Shown: one piece after another, positions 9,059-17,614 of the stretch | Layout of the letters: every line of letters starts with the position of its first letter | How positions within the stretch are numbered: the stretch's first letter is position 1 | From: Verrucomicrobiota bacterium | Lineage (GTDB): Bacteria; Verrucomicrobiota; Verrucomicrobiia; Methylacidiphilales; UBA1321 | Reading direction: 5' to 3' | DNA length: 64,000 nt | Assembly (NCBI GenBank): GCA_013286145.1 | Contig: JABDGH010000001.1 | Span: 62,001-126,000, forward strand | Program-made: the position numbers and the translations under genes | The notes under the pieces: generated by a model | Databases searched by the model: none | Seen by the model: only the letters and a program-made list of their open reading frames with translations | What the model was told of the DNA's origin: nothing

Positions 9059-9679
9059 ATGACCGTTCTTGTCGCCGACGATCACGATGTAAATCGTAAA
9101 CTGCTCAACGCCATCTTCACCAAAGCGGGTTATGATGTTGTCCAGGCGAGCAATGGACTCGAGGCTCTCGAAATTCTCAAAAGCGCCACAACCCCTGTCG
9201 TCGGTCTTATCGACTGGGAAATGCCTGAAATGGAAGGCATCGAGGTATGCCGCCAAGCCCGTGCGCTTAATCCCACGGTTCCACTCTTTCTCATCGTCGT
9301 CACAGTCCGGGACAGCAAACAGGACGTCGTCGCGGGTCTTGAAGCCGGAGCCAACGATTACGTCACGAAACCCTTCGACCAGACGGAACTCCTGGCCCGG
9401 GTGAAGATCGGCGCCCAGATGGTCGAATTGCAGCAAGCGCTGACCCAACATGTGCAGGAACTCGAGGTGGCGCTGGTAAATGTGAAACAACTCAGCGGCC
9501 TTTTGCCTATATGCAGTTACTGCAAAAAAATCCGCGACGATCAAAACTATTGGGAACGAGTGGAGGCCTACGTCACCCGGCATTCCGAGGCGCAATTCAG
9601 CCATTCCATTTGCCCGCAATGTTACGAAGAGATCGTAAAGCCGGAAATGCTCCGATTGGGCATCGCGCCCAAATCGTAA
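9059..9679 (+). CDS. Response regulator with C-terminal zinc-ribbon-like domain
   Basis: The 206-residue protein starts at the ATG at 9059 (MTVLVADDHD). Residues 1-122 form a CheY-like receiver: the acidic pair in VADDHD, phospho-acceptor Asp52 in LIDWEMPEMEG, Thr in VVTVRD and Lys in TKPFD. A short coiled linker follows. The tail has two CxxC pairs (ICSYCKKIRDD and SICPQCYEEI) about 40 residues apart, expected to bind one zinc. This tail is known on many receiver and hybrid-kinase proteins with no DNA-binding output, so it probably acts by protein contacts. No sensor kinase gene is adjacent. Confidence 0.88.
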   Translation: MTVLVADDHDVNRKLLNAIFTKAGYDVVQASNGLEALEILKSATTPVVGLIDWEMPEMEGIEVCRQARALNPTVPLFLIVVTVRDSKQDVVAGLEAGANDYVTKPFDQTELLARVKIGAQMVELQQALTQHVQELEVALVNVKQLSGLLPICSYCKKIRDDQNYWERVEAYVTRHSEAQFSHSICPQCYEEIVKPEMLRLGIAPKS

Positions 9680-9736
9680 GCGGCGGCCCGCCTTCAATTC
9701 TATTGCCTCTGTGAAATTGGATCGTTAGTCTTCCTT

Positions 9737-12199
9737 ATGCCGAGTAGTGCCGTCTCGCGCCGACCAGCCTGGCCAAAAAACATCGCCCAACTGCCTATCT
9801 TCAAGCAGGTCATCGGGTTTCTGTGGGCGGCGCTCTATATCGTCACCCTCCTGTCCTTGGTCTCTTACGACCCGGCGGATGTCAGCTTTAATGTCTTCCC
9901 ACCCAACTCCATCCCAACCAACTTCATCGGGTATGTAGGAGCCGGTCTCGCTTGCATGCTCTATTATTGCTTTGGATTTGGAGCTTATCTCTTCCCCCTG
10001 CTTTTTTTCTGGTGTTGTCTCGTTAATTTTCTCGGGATCAATATCAACTGGCGTTGGAAACCGCTCTGGCTGGCTCTTTTTTTGGTTAGCGGGTGCTCCC
10101 TGCTCAATCTGCAACGTTGGGGTGGCTGGGATCTGATTCAGAGTCTCGCTTTTTTCAATAATCCCGGGGGTATCGTCGGGGAAGCAATCATTCGCTGTAC
10201 CGTGCCCTATGCCCTCGGGAGCGTCGGGGCAGGAATTCTCTTTGGCTCGATCTTTATCATTTCGACCATCTATCTTTTTAACATCAACCCGGTCATCACC
10301 GTTTTGAATGCCTTCTCGTGGTATCGCGAATGGACTGCGCGCCGGGAAGAGGATCGGCTGGCCCGGTTATCTCCCGGAGAACAACTCTCCATGCAGCAGG
10401 CCCGGATCAAAAAAGAAATCCAGGAACTGCAAAGGAAAGCCGCAATCGATGCCCTCGAGGAACCGGCAGTCATCGAACCGCCCCGCATCAACATCCGCCG
10501 TCCCGACGATGACGATGAGGAGGAAAAAAAAGAAGAACCTGCGCCCACACCCGAACCGATTGCTGCGCCAAAACCGTCCAAGATAGCCCGCACTTCCCCG
10601 AGTCCGAGCGCCCCGCCTCTCGTAACTTCAACCTCGTCGGTTCATCCGAATTACGTTCTGCCCTCCATGCAATTGCTCAGCGCGCCTGCTGGCAAGGCCC
10701 GCGATGCCGGGTTGAGCGAAGACCAGCTTCGCAAAAACCTCGAACTCATCATCGAAACCCTGCGTCTCTTCGGGGTTCAGGCCGCACCCGGCGACATCAC
10801 TCCCGGCGCGACCATCACCCGTTACGAGGTCTATCCGGCAGCGGGCGTTCGCGTCGATAAAATCAGCAGTCTGAGCCGCGATCTCTCCCGCGTCCTCTGC
10901 GCGGAACGAATCAATATCCTCGCGCCCATCCCCGGCAAGGACAGCGTCGGCATCGAAGTCCCCAACTCGAATAAAGTCGCCGTTTTCCTCCGTGAACTGC
11001 TCGAAAGCAAGGATTGGCTCAATACCAACGCCAGGATCCCGATCGCGCTCGGCAAGGATGTTTACGGCAAAACCCTCGTCGCCGATCTCGCCGCCATGCC
11101 GCACCTGCTCATCGGCGGCACGACCGGCTCGGGCAAATCGGTCTGCATCAATTGCATCCTGATGAGCTTTCTCTACCGCTTTAGCCCCGACGAAATGCGG
11201 CTTATCCTGATTGATCCGAAACAGGTCGAGATGCAGGTCTATAATTCGATCCCACACCTCGTTGTGCCCGTCGTCACCGATCCCAAAAAAGTCATGCTCG
11301 CCCTGCGCTGGGTCATCAACGAAATGGAAAAGCGCTACCGCATCCTCGCCAAGGTCGGCGTCCGGAATATCGCCAGCTTCAATTCGCGCACCCGTACAGA
11401 TGCGGCAACACCCCCGGTAGAATCACCGCAACTCGAACTCAACGTCGATGCCCTGGAACCCGACGAGGAAGAGGACGAGCCTTCCTCGCCGCCGATCCGG
11501 GTGCCTCGCGAAGACGACCTCATCATCCCCGACAAACTCCCCTACATCGTTGTCATCGTCGATGAGTTGGCCGATCTCATGCAAACCGCACCCGCCGATG
11601 TCGAGAGCGCGGTCGCCCGTCTCACGGCCAAGGCTCGCGCTGCTGGGATCCATCTCATCGTGGCCACGCAAACGCCGCGCCGCGAAGTCGTCACCGGCGT
11701 CATCAAGACCAACATCCCGGCGCGAATTGCCTTCCAAGTACCCAGCGGACTCGACTCGCGCGTGATTCTCGACGAGAACGGCGCGGAGAATCTCCTCGGC
11801 AAGGGTGATCTTCTCTATCGTCCACCCGGTGTCGGTCGTCTCACCCGCGGCCAGGGCGCATTCGTTTCCGACGAGGAAGTGCAGTCGGTCGTCAAATTCT
11901 GTGGCGACCAGGCCGAGGCCGAATTCGTTCCCGAAATCCACAATAAACTCTCGGGGAAAACTCCGACGGAAATGCAGATCAGCGAAGAAGACCGGGAACT
12001 CATCATCGAATGCCTCGAAGTCATCCGCCAGGAAAAGCGCGCCAGCACTTCCAATCTCCAGCGTCGCCTGCGGCTCGGTTACAATCGAGCTGCCTATGTC
12101 ATCGACTATCTTGAACGCACCGGGGTCCTCGGGCCCGGTGAAGGTGCCAAGCCCCGCGAAATTCTCGTTGATCTTGAGACTTACGAGTTGAACTTTTAG
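9737..12199 (+). CDS. ftsK: DNA translocase FtsK/SpoIIIE
   Basis: The 820-residue protein has the complete FtsK layout. Residues ~20-190 hold four membrane helices. A charged, proline-rich linker (~200-300) follows. Then come the alpha/beta RecA-like motor with Walker A GGTTGSGKS near 460 and Walker B YIVVIVDELADLM, and a C-terminal winged-helix gamma domain (RRLRLGYNRAAYVIDYLE) that reads orienting sequences. It pumps chromosome ends through the division septum and helps dimer resolution. Between Walker A and B there is an acidic insert with DALEPDEEEDEP that is longer than in E. coli FtsK. It is followed at 63 nt by galT on the same strand. Confidence 0.96.
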   Translation: MPSSAVSRRPAWPKNIAQLPIFKQVIGFLWAALYIVTLLSLVSYDPADVSFNVFPPNSIPTNFIGYVGAGLACMLYYCFGFGAYLFPLLFFWCCLVNFLGININWRWKPLWLALFLVSGCSLLNLQRWGGWDLIQSLAFFNNPGGIVGEAIIRCTVPYALGSVGAGILFGSIFIISTIYLFNINPVITVLNAFSWYREWTARREEDRLARLSPGEQLSMQQARIKKEIQELQRKAAIDALEEPAVIEPPRINIRRPDDDDEEEKKEEPAPTPEPIAAPKPSKIARTSPSPSAPPLVTSTSSVHPNYVLPSMQLLSAPAGKARDAGLSEDQLRKNLELIIETLRLFGVQAAPGDITPGATITRYEVYPAAGVRVDKISSLSRDLSRVLCAERINILAPIPGKDSVGIEVPNSNKVAVFLRELLESKDWLNTNARIPIALGKDVYGKTLVADLAAMPHLLIGGTTGSGKSVCINCILMSFLYRFSPDEMRLILIDPKQVEMQVYNSIPHLVVPVVTDPKKVMLALRWVINEMEKRYRILAKVGVRNIASFNSRTRTDAATPPVESPQLELNVDALEPDEEEDEPSSPPIRVPREDDLIIPDKLPYIVVIVDELADLMQTAPADVESAVARLTAKARAAGIHLIVATQTPRREVVTGVIKTNIPARIAFQVPSGLDSRVILDENGAENLLGKGDLLYRPPGVGRLTRGQGAFVSDEEVQSVVKFCGDQAEAEFVPEIHNKLSGKTPTEMQISEEDRELIIECLEVIRQEKRASTSNLQRRLRLGYNRAAYVIDYLERTGVLGPGEGAKPREILVDLETYELNF

Positions 12200-12262
12200 C
12201 CCGTCCCAAATAAGCCTTAATAACAGGTTTCAAATTCCTGTTCGTGTTTTACTGTTTTTCCC

Positions 12263-13288
12263 ATGATTCATCCCGAATTTCGACGTGACCCGCTTCACAA
12301 TACCTGGGTTGTCTTCGCCCCGGAACGCCAGCGCCGTCCCAACGACTTCGCGCCCGCCGTCCTCCAGGCAGGCTCGCTTGATCCATTCGTCGAGGGTAAC
12401 GAACGCCTTACCCCCCTCGAAGTTTACGCCATACGCCAGGAGAAATCTAAGCCCAATGAACCGGGCTGGCAGGTTCGCGTTGTGCCCAATCGTTACCCCG
12501 CCATGCGAATCGAGGGAAAGCTCGAAGCCACTCCGGTCGGACTTTACGACCACATGACCGGCATCGGCGCGCACGAAGTCATCATCGAAACTCCCAGGGG
12601 CGATATCGCTACCGAGGATCTGCCCGTCCCGGCGATCGCCCAGATTTTTTCCACTTACCGCGAACGGATTCTCGACTTGGAGAAGGATCATCGCTTTCAG
12701 CACATCTACATTTTCAAGAATGTCGGCCCGAGCGCGGGGGCGTCGCTCACTCATGCCCACTCGCAACTTGTCGCGCTTCCCCTCGTTCCTCCTTTTGTCG
12801 AAGGCAAACTCGCCCGCGCCCGCGAGCATTACATCGTCAAGCAGCGCAGCCTTTTCAGCGACATCCTCCATACCGAATGCACCGACGGTTCGCGTCTTGT
12901 CGCCGAAAACGACGGCTATGTCCTCTTCTGTCCCTATGCGAGCCGCTTTCCCTTTGAGATGTCCATCTTTCCCAAGCGCCACCATCCCGACTTTGTTTCC
13001 TGCACCCCGAATGAACTCCACGACCTCGCTGAAATCCTTCGCTTTGCCCTTCAGCGTTTGAACGAAGTCCTCGAAAAACCCGGCTACAATCTACTTCTTC
13101 ACACCGCTCCGTTGCGACGCCCCCACACCGAGCGTTTCGACAGCACGCGCTACGATTATTCGTGGCATCTCGAAATTGCCCCCCGGTTCAACGCCCTCGC
13201 CGGTTTTGAAATCGGTCTCGGTTCCTACATCAACACCGTTTATCCAGAGGAGGCCGCGCGGTTCCTGCGCGGGGAAGCGCGCTCATGA
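12263..13288 (+). CDS. galT: Galactose-1-phosphate uridylyltransferase family protein
   Basis: The 341-residue protein begins RRDPLHNTWVVFAPERQRRP, the typical GalT N-terminus. It carries the HIT-superfamily catalytic motif THAHSQLVALP near residues 162-172, whose second His is uridylylated. It moves UMP between UDP-glucose and galactose-1-phosphate (Leloir pathway). The paired Cys that bind structural zinc near residue 52 of the E. coli enzyme are absent, as in many bacterial forms and in related ADP-glucose phosphorylases. A nucleotidyl-sugar role in glycogen metabolism is therefore also possible. It overlaps the GH57 gene by 4 nt, so the two are co-translated. Confidence 0.88.
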   Translation: MIHPEFRRDPLHNTWVVFAPERQRRPNDFAPAVLQAGSLDPFVEGNERLTPLEVYAIRQEKSKPNEPGWQVRVVPNRYPAMRIEGKLEATPVGLYDHMTGIGAHEVIIETPRGDIATEDLPVPAIAQIFSTYRERILDLEKDHRFQHIYIFKNVGPSAGASLTHAHSQLVALPLVPPFVEGKLARAREHYIVKQRSLFSDILHTECTDGSRLVAENDGYVLFCPYASRFPFEMSIFPKRHHPDFVSCTPNELHDLAEILRFALQRLNEVLEKPGYNLLLHTAPLRRPHTERFDSTRYDYSWHLEIAPRFNALAGFEIGLGSYINTVYPEEAARFLRGEARS

Positions 13289-15447
13289 ATGTCGTTCTCC
13301 TCTGGCACATGCACCAGCCCTACTACGTCAATCCCCTGACGAAAAAGGCGATGATGCCGTGGGTGCGTCTCCATGCCGCCAAAGGCTACCTCGACATGAT
13401 CGACTTGATCTCGGCCCAGCCCGATCTTCGCGTCAACGTCAACTTCACCCCCGTCCTCGTTCGCCAGATTCTCGAGCTTGTGAATCGCGAAGTTCAGGAC
13501 GAATGGGAAAATCTCAGCCGCAAACCTGCCGCCGATCTCGACCTGCTGGAACGCCGCCATCTTCTCGAAAATTTTTTCAAGATCAACTGGGATACGCTTG
13601 TCCGCCCGGTTCCACGCTATGCCGAACTCCTCGCCAAGCGCGGCGCCCATTATACCCTCGGCAAACTCGACTCCGTTGCCCGCACTTTCAGCGAAGGCGA
13701 TCTTCGCGACCTCCAGACCCTCTACAATTTGCAGTGGTGCGGATTTTCCGCCGCACACCGTTTTCCTGTCCTGAAGGAACTCAAGGCCAAAGGCCGCGAC
13801 TACACCGAAGCTGAAAAGAGTACCGTCCTCGACATTCACGACAAAATTCTTGGCCTCGTGCTCGGCGAATATCGCGCGGCAGCCGAGCGTGGCCAGATCG
13901 AACTGACCACCACGCCCTACTTTCATCCCATCATGCCGCTGGTCTATGACACGAATATCGCGCGACGATGCCAGCCTCACTCCTCCCTTCCGTCCGCATT
14001 CTCCGCGCCGGAGGATGTCCGCGCCCAACTTCGCCTCGCCCAGGATCAACATCAGCAAGTCTTTGGCCATCGCTCGCGGGGACTCTGGCCCTCGGAAGGT
14101 TCCATCTGCCCTGAAATTGTCCCGCTTATGATCGAAGCTGGCTTCGATTATTTTTGCTCGGATGAAGGCAATCTTTTTAAAAGCCTCAAGCAAGACCCTG
14201 CCTGGAATAATCGTCCGGTTAATCATCTCGAACTTTTCCAAGGCTGGCGCATCCATGCCGGGGGAACCTCCATCCAGGCTCTCTTTCGCGAACGCCCCCT
14301 CTCCGATTTCATCGGTTTTGATGCCGCTCATAATGAAGCTTCACACGCGGTCGGACACCTCATCAACAACCTGAACAACATCGCCAGGATTGCCCCGGCT
14401 GGCCGCGGGGTCGTCTCGCTCATACTCGATGGCGAAAATGCCTGGGAAGCTTTTCCCGACGGCGGAGAAACTTTTCTTACTTCCTTCTACCGCGCGCTCG
14501 TCGATGCGCCCGATCTCGAACCCCGCCGCATCGGCGATTATTTTGACGCACATCCCGCCCAGGCGGAAACCTCGCATCTTCATTCCGGGTCATGGATCAG
14601 GAGCGATTTTGATATTTGGGTCGGCGATCCCGAGGAAAACAAGGGGTGGGAATGGCTCAAGGAAACCCGCCACTTTCTCGTGGAACGGCTGGCTCTTGAA
14701 AACATCCCGCCCGAACGCGCCCAGGAAGCCTGGTGGGAAATTTACGCCGCCGAGGGCAGCGATTGGTTCTGGTGGTACGGCCCCGACTTCACCATCGACA
14801 CCGATTTCCTCTTCGACGAACTTTTCCGCCTTCATCTCCAGAATGTCTATCGCATCCTCGGCGTCGAGCCACCCGCGCACCTCGACATCCCCATCTGCCT
14901 CCCCACCTCCGATCTCGGTTACACCCAACCCCTGCGCCTCCTCGCTCCCGATATTTCGGGCGGAAGCGAACACTATTTCGACTGGCTCGGCGCCGGTGAA
15001 CTTAACCTCACCCGCCAGCAAACCGCCATGTTTCAGGGCGACCGCATCGGCCAAAAACTCTACTTTGGCTTTGGCACGAACGCGTTCTTTCTTCGCCTCG
15101 ACCTCAGTCGCCATCCCGAGGCCATTCTCATCCGCTTCCTTCTGCCTCATCCGGCGCGCTTGACCCTTCGCCAACCGAACCCCGGTAAAGTCGAAGCCGT
15201 TTTTGAATTGAGCCAGGACGGCGTCACCTTTACGCCCGTTCCCGCCCAGGATGTCCTCACCCATTGGGGGAAATCGTTCATCATTTCGATTCCCCGCCAT
15301 CTGCTCGCCATCGAAGAAGGCCACGAATTCGCTTTCTTCGTCCAAATCCTGGAGGGCGGCCTCCAGCGGGAACGCTATCCCGAGCACGGCACCATCGAAT
15401 TGAGGGCTCCCGGCAAAGATTTCGAATCGGAGCAGTGGTTTGTCTAG
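13285..15447 (+). CDS. Glycoside hydrolase family 57 (alpha-amylase/4-alpha-glucanotransferase type)
   Basis: The 720-residue protein starts with the GH57 strand-1 motif LLWHMHQPYY. Later it has TTTPYFHPIMPL, then GLWPSEGSICPE with candidate nucleophile Glu271, and SLILDGENAWE with candidate acid/base Asp382. These are the conserved GH57 regions. A C-terminal beta-rich domain follows from about residue 560. GH57 enzymes cut or transfer alpha-1,4/1,6 glucan chains, and this length suits an amylopullulanase or glucanotransferase. No signal peptide is visible, so it is probably cytoplasmic and acts on glycogen. The start codon overlaps the galT stop (ATGA), linking alpha-glucan turnover to sugar-nucleotide metabolism. 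Confidence 0.92.
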   Translation: MNVVLLWHMHQPYYVNPLTKKAMMPWVRLHAAKGYLDMIDLISAQPDLRVNVNFTPVLVRQILELVNREVQDEWENLSRKPAADLDLLERRHLLENFFKINWDTLVRPVPRYAELLAKRGAHYTLGKLDSVARTFSEGDLRDLQTLYNLQWCGFSAAHRFPVLKELKAKGRDYTEAEKSTVLDIHDKILGLVLGEYRAAAERGQIELTTTPYFHPIMPLVYDTNIARRCQPHSSLPSAFSAPEDVRAQLRLAQDQHQQVFGHRSRGLWPSEGSICPEIVPLMIEAGFDYFCSDEGNLFKSLKQDPAWNNRPVNHLELFQGWRIHAGGTSIQALFRERPLSDFIGFDAAHNEASHAVGHLINNLNNIARIAPAGRGVVSLILDGENAWEAFPDGGETFLTSFYRALVDAPDLEPRRIGDYFDAHPAQAETSHLHSGSWIRSDFDIWVGDPEENKGWEWLKETRHFLVERLALENIPPERAQEAWWEIYAAEGSDWFWWYGPDFTIDTDFLFDELFRLHLQNVYRILGVEPPAHLDIPICLPTSDLGYTQPLRLLAPDISGGSEHYFDWLGAGELNLTRQQTAMFQGDRIGQKLYFGFGTNAFFLRLDLSRHPEAILIRFLLPHPARLTLRQPNPGKVEAVFELSQDGVTFTPVPAQDVLTHWGKSFIISIPRHLLAIEEGHEFAFFVQILEGGLQRERYPEHGTIELRAPGKDFESEQWFV

Positions 15448-15524
15448 CCGCTAATCATTTTTCAGGCAGTAGCGCTACAATAAGTTTAGATAAAGAATCC
15501 CACCGCAAGCAGCGGGGAATTCAA

Positions 15525-15593
15525 GGTAGCCGTCGCAGGCCCTTGCGACGGTCGGATGTGCCAAGTTCCGTTGCGCGGCGCGCAACGGCTACC
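15525..15593. repeat. Family D hairpin, copy 2
   Basis: GGTAGCCGTCGC and GCGACGG pair locally at 15525-15552. A second arm, GTTGCGCGGCGCGCAACGGCTACC, follows and ends with the complement of the opening GGTAGCCGT. The stretch 15448-15784 has no gene and consists mainly of this element and a family C repeat. Confidence 0.65.
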
Positions 15594-15610
15594 AGTCAGT
15601 TGCAAAAGAG

Positions 15611-15685
15611 AAAAGGGATAGGCACGGAGACAAGGCCGCAGACCCTAGGCGAAATTCAAGACTGCTGCATGCCTGTCACCTTTTT
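15611..15685. repeat. Family C repeat, copy 1 (forward)
   Basis: AAAAGGGATAGGCACGGAGA opens and GCATGCCTGTCACCTTTTT closes an imperfect inverted repeat of ~75 nt with the shared core GACCCTAGGCGAAATTCAAG. This is the left boundary of the accessory stretch; an inverted copy lies at 18017. Confidence 0.85.
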
Positions 15686-15784
15686 CACTTTCTCTGATGC
15701 TTCAAGCGCGATTGTAACTTGTGGGACGGCAACGGTACCCTACAGTGATCGCTCATGGGCCGGAAAACCTGTGAGAGACGACAG

Positions 15785-16684
15785 ATGGAAGCTGCGAAAT
15801 CATCGCGGAAGATGCTCATTTTATCCGCTGTCTGTATTCTCACGCTAGTCTTTGTCGGTACGGCCTGTGCGGGAATGTGGTACTGGTTTAATGCCAATCC
15901 TTCACCCACATCACGTAATCTAACTCTTTCCCAACTTTTCAAGCTTCCCCCTGACCAGTTGGATAAGGTGGATGTCGGCCAGATGGATTTGCTTTGTGCC
16001 ACCGGGTTGCGTGGTTCCGAAAATCTGGATATTCCCACCTCCCTTCACACATTGGATGAATGGGCGGCCAAGGTGAAAGCCGACGTGGATGCCAATCTTT
16101 ACAAATTCAATCAGTACCCCGGCGTCTTTCGACATTCAGTCGCTTTCTTTAAGGCGCAAGATTTGGTTACCGTTCTGGACTTGGATTTGGGCTGCCATTA
16201 TGACCAAGACCGATCTAATGATGAGCCGAATGCAACCTTCTTTGCCTCATCAGGGCCGGTGTTTATCCATGGTCTGCTTGGTTCCCGGCACGCGGGAACG
16301 TGCAGTTCAATTCCAGTATTGGTCGTCGCTATTTCGCAACGATTGGGCTGGCCGGTAAAGCTGGTTTGCAACAGTAATCATTTCTTTGCACGGTGGGATG
16401 ACGGCAAGGATCGCTTCAATATCGAGGCTTCCAATGAAGGCGGCATGGGTTCTCACCCTGATGCTTATTATCGGTACTGGCCCAGGCCTTTGACCGACGC
16501 CGAGATTGCGCGGGAAGGATACCTTCAATCCATGGACGGCAGGCATGAATTGGCGGCTCTCCTTGGGAAACGAATCATGTGTTTGGAGGTAAATGGGCAA
16601 AAAGACGAGGCAAAGATGATTTGCCAGAAGATGCAGCAACTTGTACCTTCAACCCAACTCGCAGAATTAACCGGAGGCCAATAG
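15785..16684 (+). CDS. Membrane-anchored transglutaminase-like (cysteine protease fold) protein
   Basis: From the ATG at 15785 the protein is 299 residues, with a single hydrophobic anchor at about 12-34 (LILSAVCILTLVFVGTACAG). A transglutaminase-like triad is visible: Cys173 in HAGTCSSIPVLVVAISQRLG, His199 in SNHFFARW, and Glu214 in RFNIEAS. This is the SirB1/transglutaminase-core pattern, so a peptidase or amide-transfer activity at the outer face is plausible. The substrate is unknown. Its stop is one base before the ATG of the RHS-core gene, so the two are co-transcribed and probably translationally coupled. The group lies between inverted family C repeats. Confidence 0.7.
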   Translation: MEAAKSSRKMLILSAVCILTLVFVGTACAGMWYWFNANPSPTSRNLTLSQLFKLPPDQLDKVDVGQMDLLCATGLRGSENLDIPTSLHTLDEWAAKVKADVDANLYKFNQYPGVFRHSVAFFKAQDLVTVLDLDLGCHYDQDRSNDEPNATFFASSGPVFIHGLLGSRHAGTCSSIPVLVVAISQRLGWPVKLVCNSNHFFARWDDGKDRFNIEASNEGGMGSHPDAYYRYWPRPLTDAEIAREGYLQSMDGRHELAALLGKRIMCLEVNGQKDEAKMICQKMQQLVPSTQLAELTGGQ

Positions 16685-16685
16685 C

Positions 16686-17600
16686 ATGAAGAACCTTTTC
16701 CTTGGACTTTTACTCGTTGCAGGATGGTTGACCACTTCAACCTCAGGCTCGGCCTATTACGATCCCGAGACAGGCACCTTCCTTACCCGCGATCCTGCCG
16801 GATTCATTGATGGCCCAAATGTTTACACTTATGTCCGCCAGAATCCATGGACCAAGTTTGATCCAGAGGGGCTAAATGAGGTGGTCGTAAGCGGAGGCAT
16901 TGACACAACCTCCCCAAAGACTTGGGGCAGTTTCTTTGCGCGACAACTTCGTAACAGGTTTGATTTCGAGGGAATGGTGCACGACGTCAAGTGGAGTAAC
17001 TTTATTGATGCCGCCGAGGCCAATATTCAGAATCGCCAAAAAGCGGGCGATACCCAGAAGATTGAATGGGACGTGCAAAAATCGACTTACGAAACGCGAG
17101 CTGTAGCCGACGGCTTAAGCAAAGATGCCTACACGAAGCAGATCGAACAGAAAGCCAAAGCCGATAGCGTCGATCTAAGATGGTATAACGATAGCAAAGA
17201 ACTAATCAAGGACATCAATACCAACGAACAGGGTAAGCCACGGCAAGGCGACGAGAAAATATCCGACTACACTCAATACAGCCACGGTTATCCCGGTAAA
17301 ATGGCAACAGATTATAACGGTGGAACGGAACAATCCCTAACCACTGGCGACATCAAAGCGGGAGTGCAACGAAGTGCTTTTCAGGACAAATCGACGTCTG
17401 AGCTCTATCCGTGCAACAGTGCCTCAATGGTGAACAAGGAATCAGTAAAAGAAATGTGGCAAGCGACCACAGGATCCACTACCGCCGGGGTTGTAGGGCG
17501 GATGGACTATGCTTCAGATTCAAGGCATCCTGCTCCCACAGCAGCGGGAGCGCATTGGGATCCAGCACCACCAAACGCTCCACCTCAAAAGAATCTTTAG
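16686..17600 (+). CDS. Exported RHS-core protein with caspase-like C-terminal domain (putative effector)
   Basis: The 304-residue protein opens with a Sec signal peptide (MKNLFLGLLLVAGWLTTSTS). It then goes directly into an RHS-repeat-associated core: AYYDPETGTFLTRDPAGFID, NVYTYVRQNPW and the FDPEGL motif at about residue 60. In full RHS proteins this core closes a very large shell and the toxin follows it; here the shell is absent. The tail of ~240 residues has His200 in QYSHGYPGKM and Cys243 in ELYPCNSAS, 43 residues apart and each after a hydrophobic strand, like the His-Gly and Cys dyad of clan CD (caspase-type) peptidases. A peptidase effector is inferred, not proven. The gene is 1 nt after the transglutaminase-like gene and 14 nt before a small membrane protein. 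Confidence 0.65.
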   Translation: MKNLFLGLLLVAGWLTTSTSGSAYYDPETGTFLTRDPAGFIDGPNVYTYVRQNPWTKFDPEGLNEVVVSGGIDTTSPKTWGSFFARQLRNRFDFEGMVHDVKWSNFIDAAEANIQNRQKAGDTQKIEWDVQKSTYETRAVADGLSKDAYTKQIEQKAKADSVDLRWYNDSKELIKDINTNEQGKPRQGDEKISDYTQYSHGYPGKMATDYNGGTEQSLTTGDIKAGVQRSAFQDKSTSELYPCNSASMVNKESVKEMWQATTGSTTAGVVGRMDYASDSRHPAPTAAGAHWDPAPPNAPPQKNL

Positions 17601-17614
17601 GCCAACTGTAAAAC

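Noticed and set aside
12230-13021. 263-codon frame antisense to galT
   Set aside because: Mirrors the galT codons, no domain. galT has its catalytic motif and normal length.
13240-14331. 363-codon open frame antisense to the GH57 gene
   Set aside because: GH57 motifs on the plus strand are complete and coupled to galT. The antisense frame has skewed composition and no domain, a result of GC-rich codon third positions.
14590-15387. 265-codon frame antisense to the GH57 C-terminal domain
   Set aside because: Shadow of a real gene; low-complexity Glu/Gly/Val-rich product with no motif.
15264-15848. 194-codon plus-strand frame across the GH57 end, families D and C repeats and the transglutaminase start
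   Set aside because: Runs through non-coding repeats in a different frame from both neighbours and has an Arg/Ser-rich composition.
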